Positions 7,086-7,133 of a DNA stretch of 7,133 nt are shown one piece after another. The position numbers and the translations under genes were made by a program. A model generated the notes under the pieces. That model did not search any database and was not told the origin of the DNA. It worked only from the letters and a program-made list of their open reading frames with translations. The number at the start of each line of letters is the position of its first letter. The first letter of the stretch is position 1. Origin of the DNA: Betaproteobacteria bacterium (GTDB taxonomy: Bacteria; Pseudomonadota; Gammaproteobacteria; Burkholderiales; Sulfuriferulaceae); the NCBI GenBank assembly GCA_003455595.1, contig DMQT01000060.1:10461-17593 (forward strand), read 5' to 3'.

Positions 7086-7133
7086 ATGCTGATCTGGTTT
7101 GTAATGCTTTATCTACTCATCTCCATCTCCATC
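7086..7133 (+). CDS. Start of a membrane protein, possibly a sodium/solute symporter (truncated by the window edge)
   Basis: Sixteen codons are visible, M-L-I-W-F-V-M-L-Y-L-L-I-S-I-S-I, and the frame is still open at the end of the window. GCGGA at 7073-7077 lies 8 nt before the ATG, and the gene begins 20 nt after the ubiB stop, so it may belong to the same transcript. The strongly hydrophobic start resembles the first membrane helix of SSS-family sodium/solute symporters, which often begin with a similar FVxLYLLxSIxIG pattern. That match is from memory and from very few residues, so the family is a guess while the gene itself is reasonably likely. Confidence 0.55.
   Translation, partial: MLIWFVMLYLLISISI

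Overview
The window reads as an ordinary stretch of a betaproteobacterial chromosome. The best candidates are the Nitrosomonadales/Gallionellaceae/Methylophilaceae side of the class, inferred from protein resemblance and gene neighbourhood recalled from memory, not from a search. Coding density is very high and there is no gene-free stretch longer than about 140 bp. I see no mobile element, CRISPR array, RNA gene or sign of recent horizontal transfer.

Region 1 (1-2051, + strand) holds the 3' part of a large FAD/iron-sulfur oxidoreductase whose 5' end lies outside the window, followed after 42 nt by a small HIT-family protein. Region 2 (2023-4078, - strand) holds the phosphate two-component system, phoB then phoR. 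The phoR 3' end runs 29 bp into the 3' end of the HIT gene. Region 3 (4079-4216) is the divergent control region. It carries three copies of a (C/T)TGTCAT motif at exact 11-bp steps, read in the phoB direction, which is a textbook PhoB-binding Pho box. Region 4 (4217-7065, + strand) is a tight ubiquinone operon, ubiE-ubiJ-ubiB, with a 1-nt overlap between the first two genes and a 3-nt gap between the last two. Region 5 (7086-7133) is the first 16 codons of a membrane protein, possibly a sodium/solute symporter.

Functionally, PhoR senses phosphate limitation and phosphorylates PhoB, which very probably activates its own operon through the Pho box. UbiE methylates the quinone ring, UbiJ binds the lipid intermediates and scaffolds the Ubi complex, and UbiB is the atypical kinase/ATPase supporting the pathway. 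The quinone pool made this way is a plausible electron acceptor for the upstream FAD/Fe-S oxidoreductase (inference).

I did not find a previously undescribed system. The most interesting points are the three-repeat Pho box lying between phoB and ubiE, the convergent overlap of phoR with the HIT gene, and the placement of phoBR between the HIT gene and ubiE.
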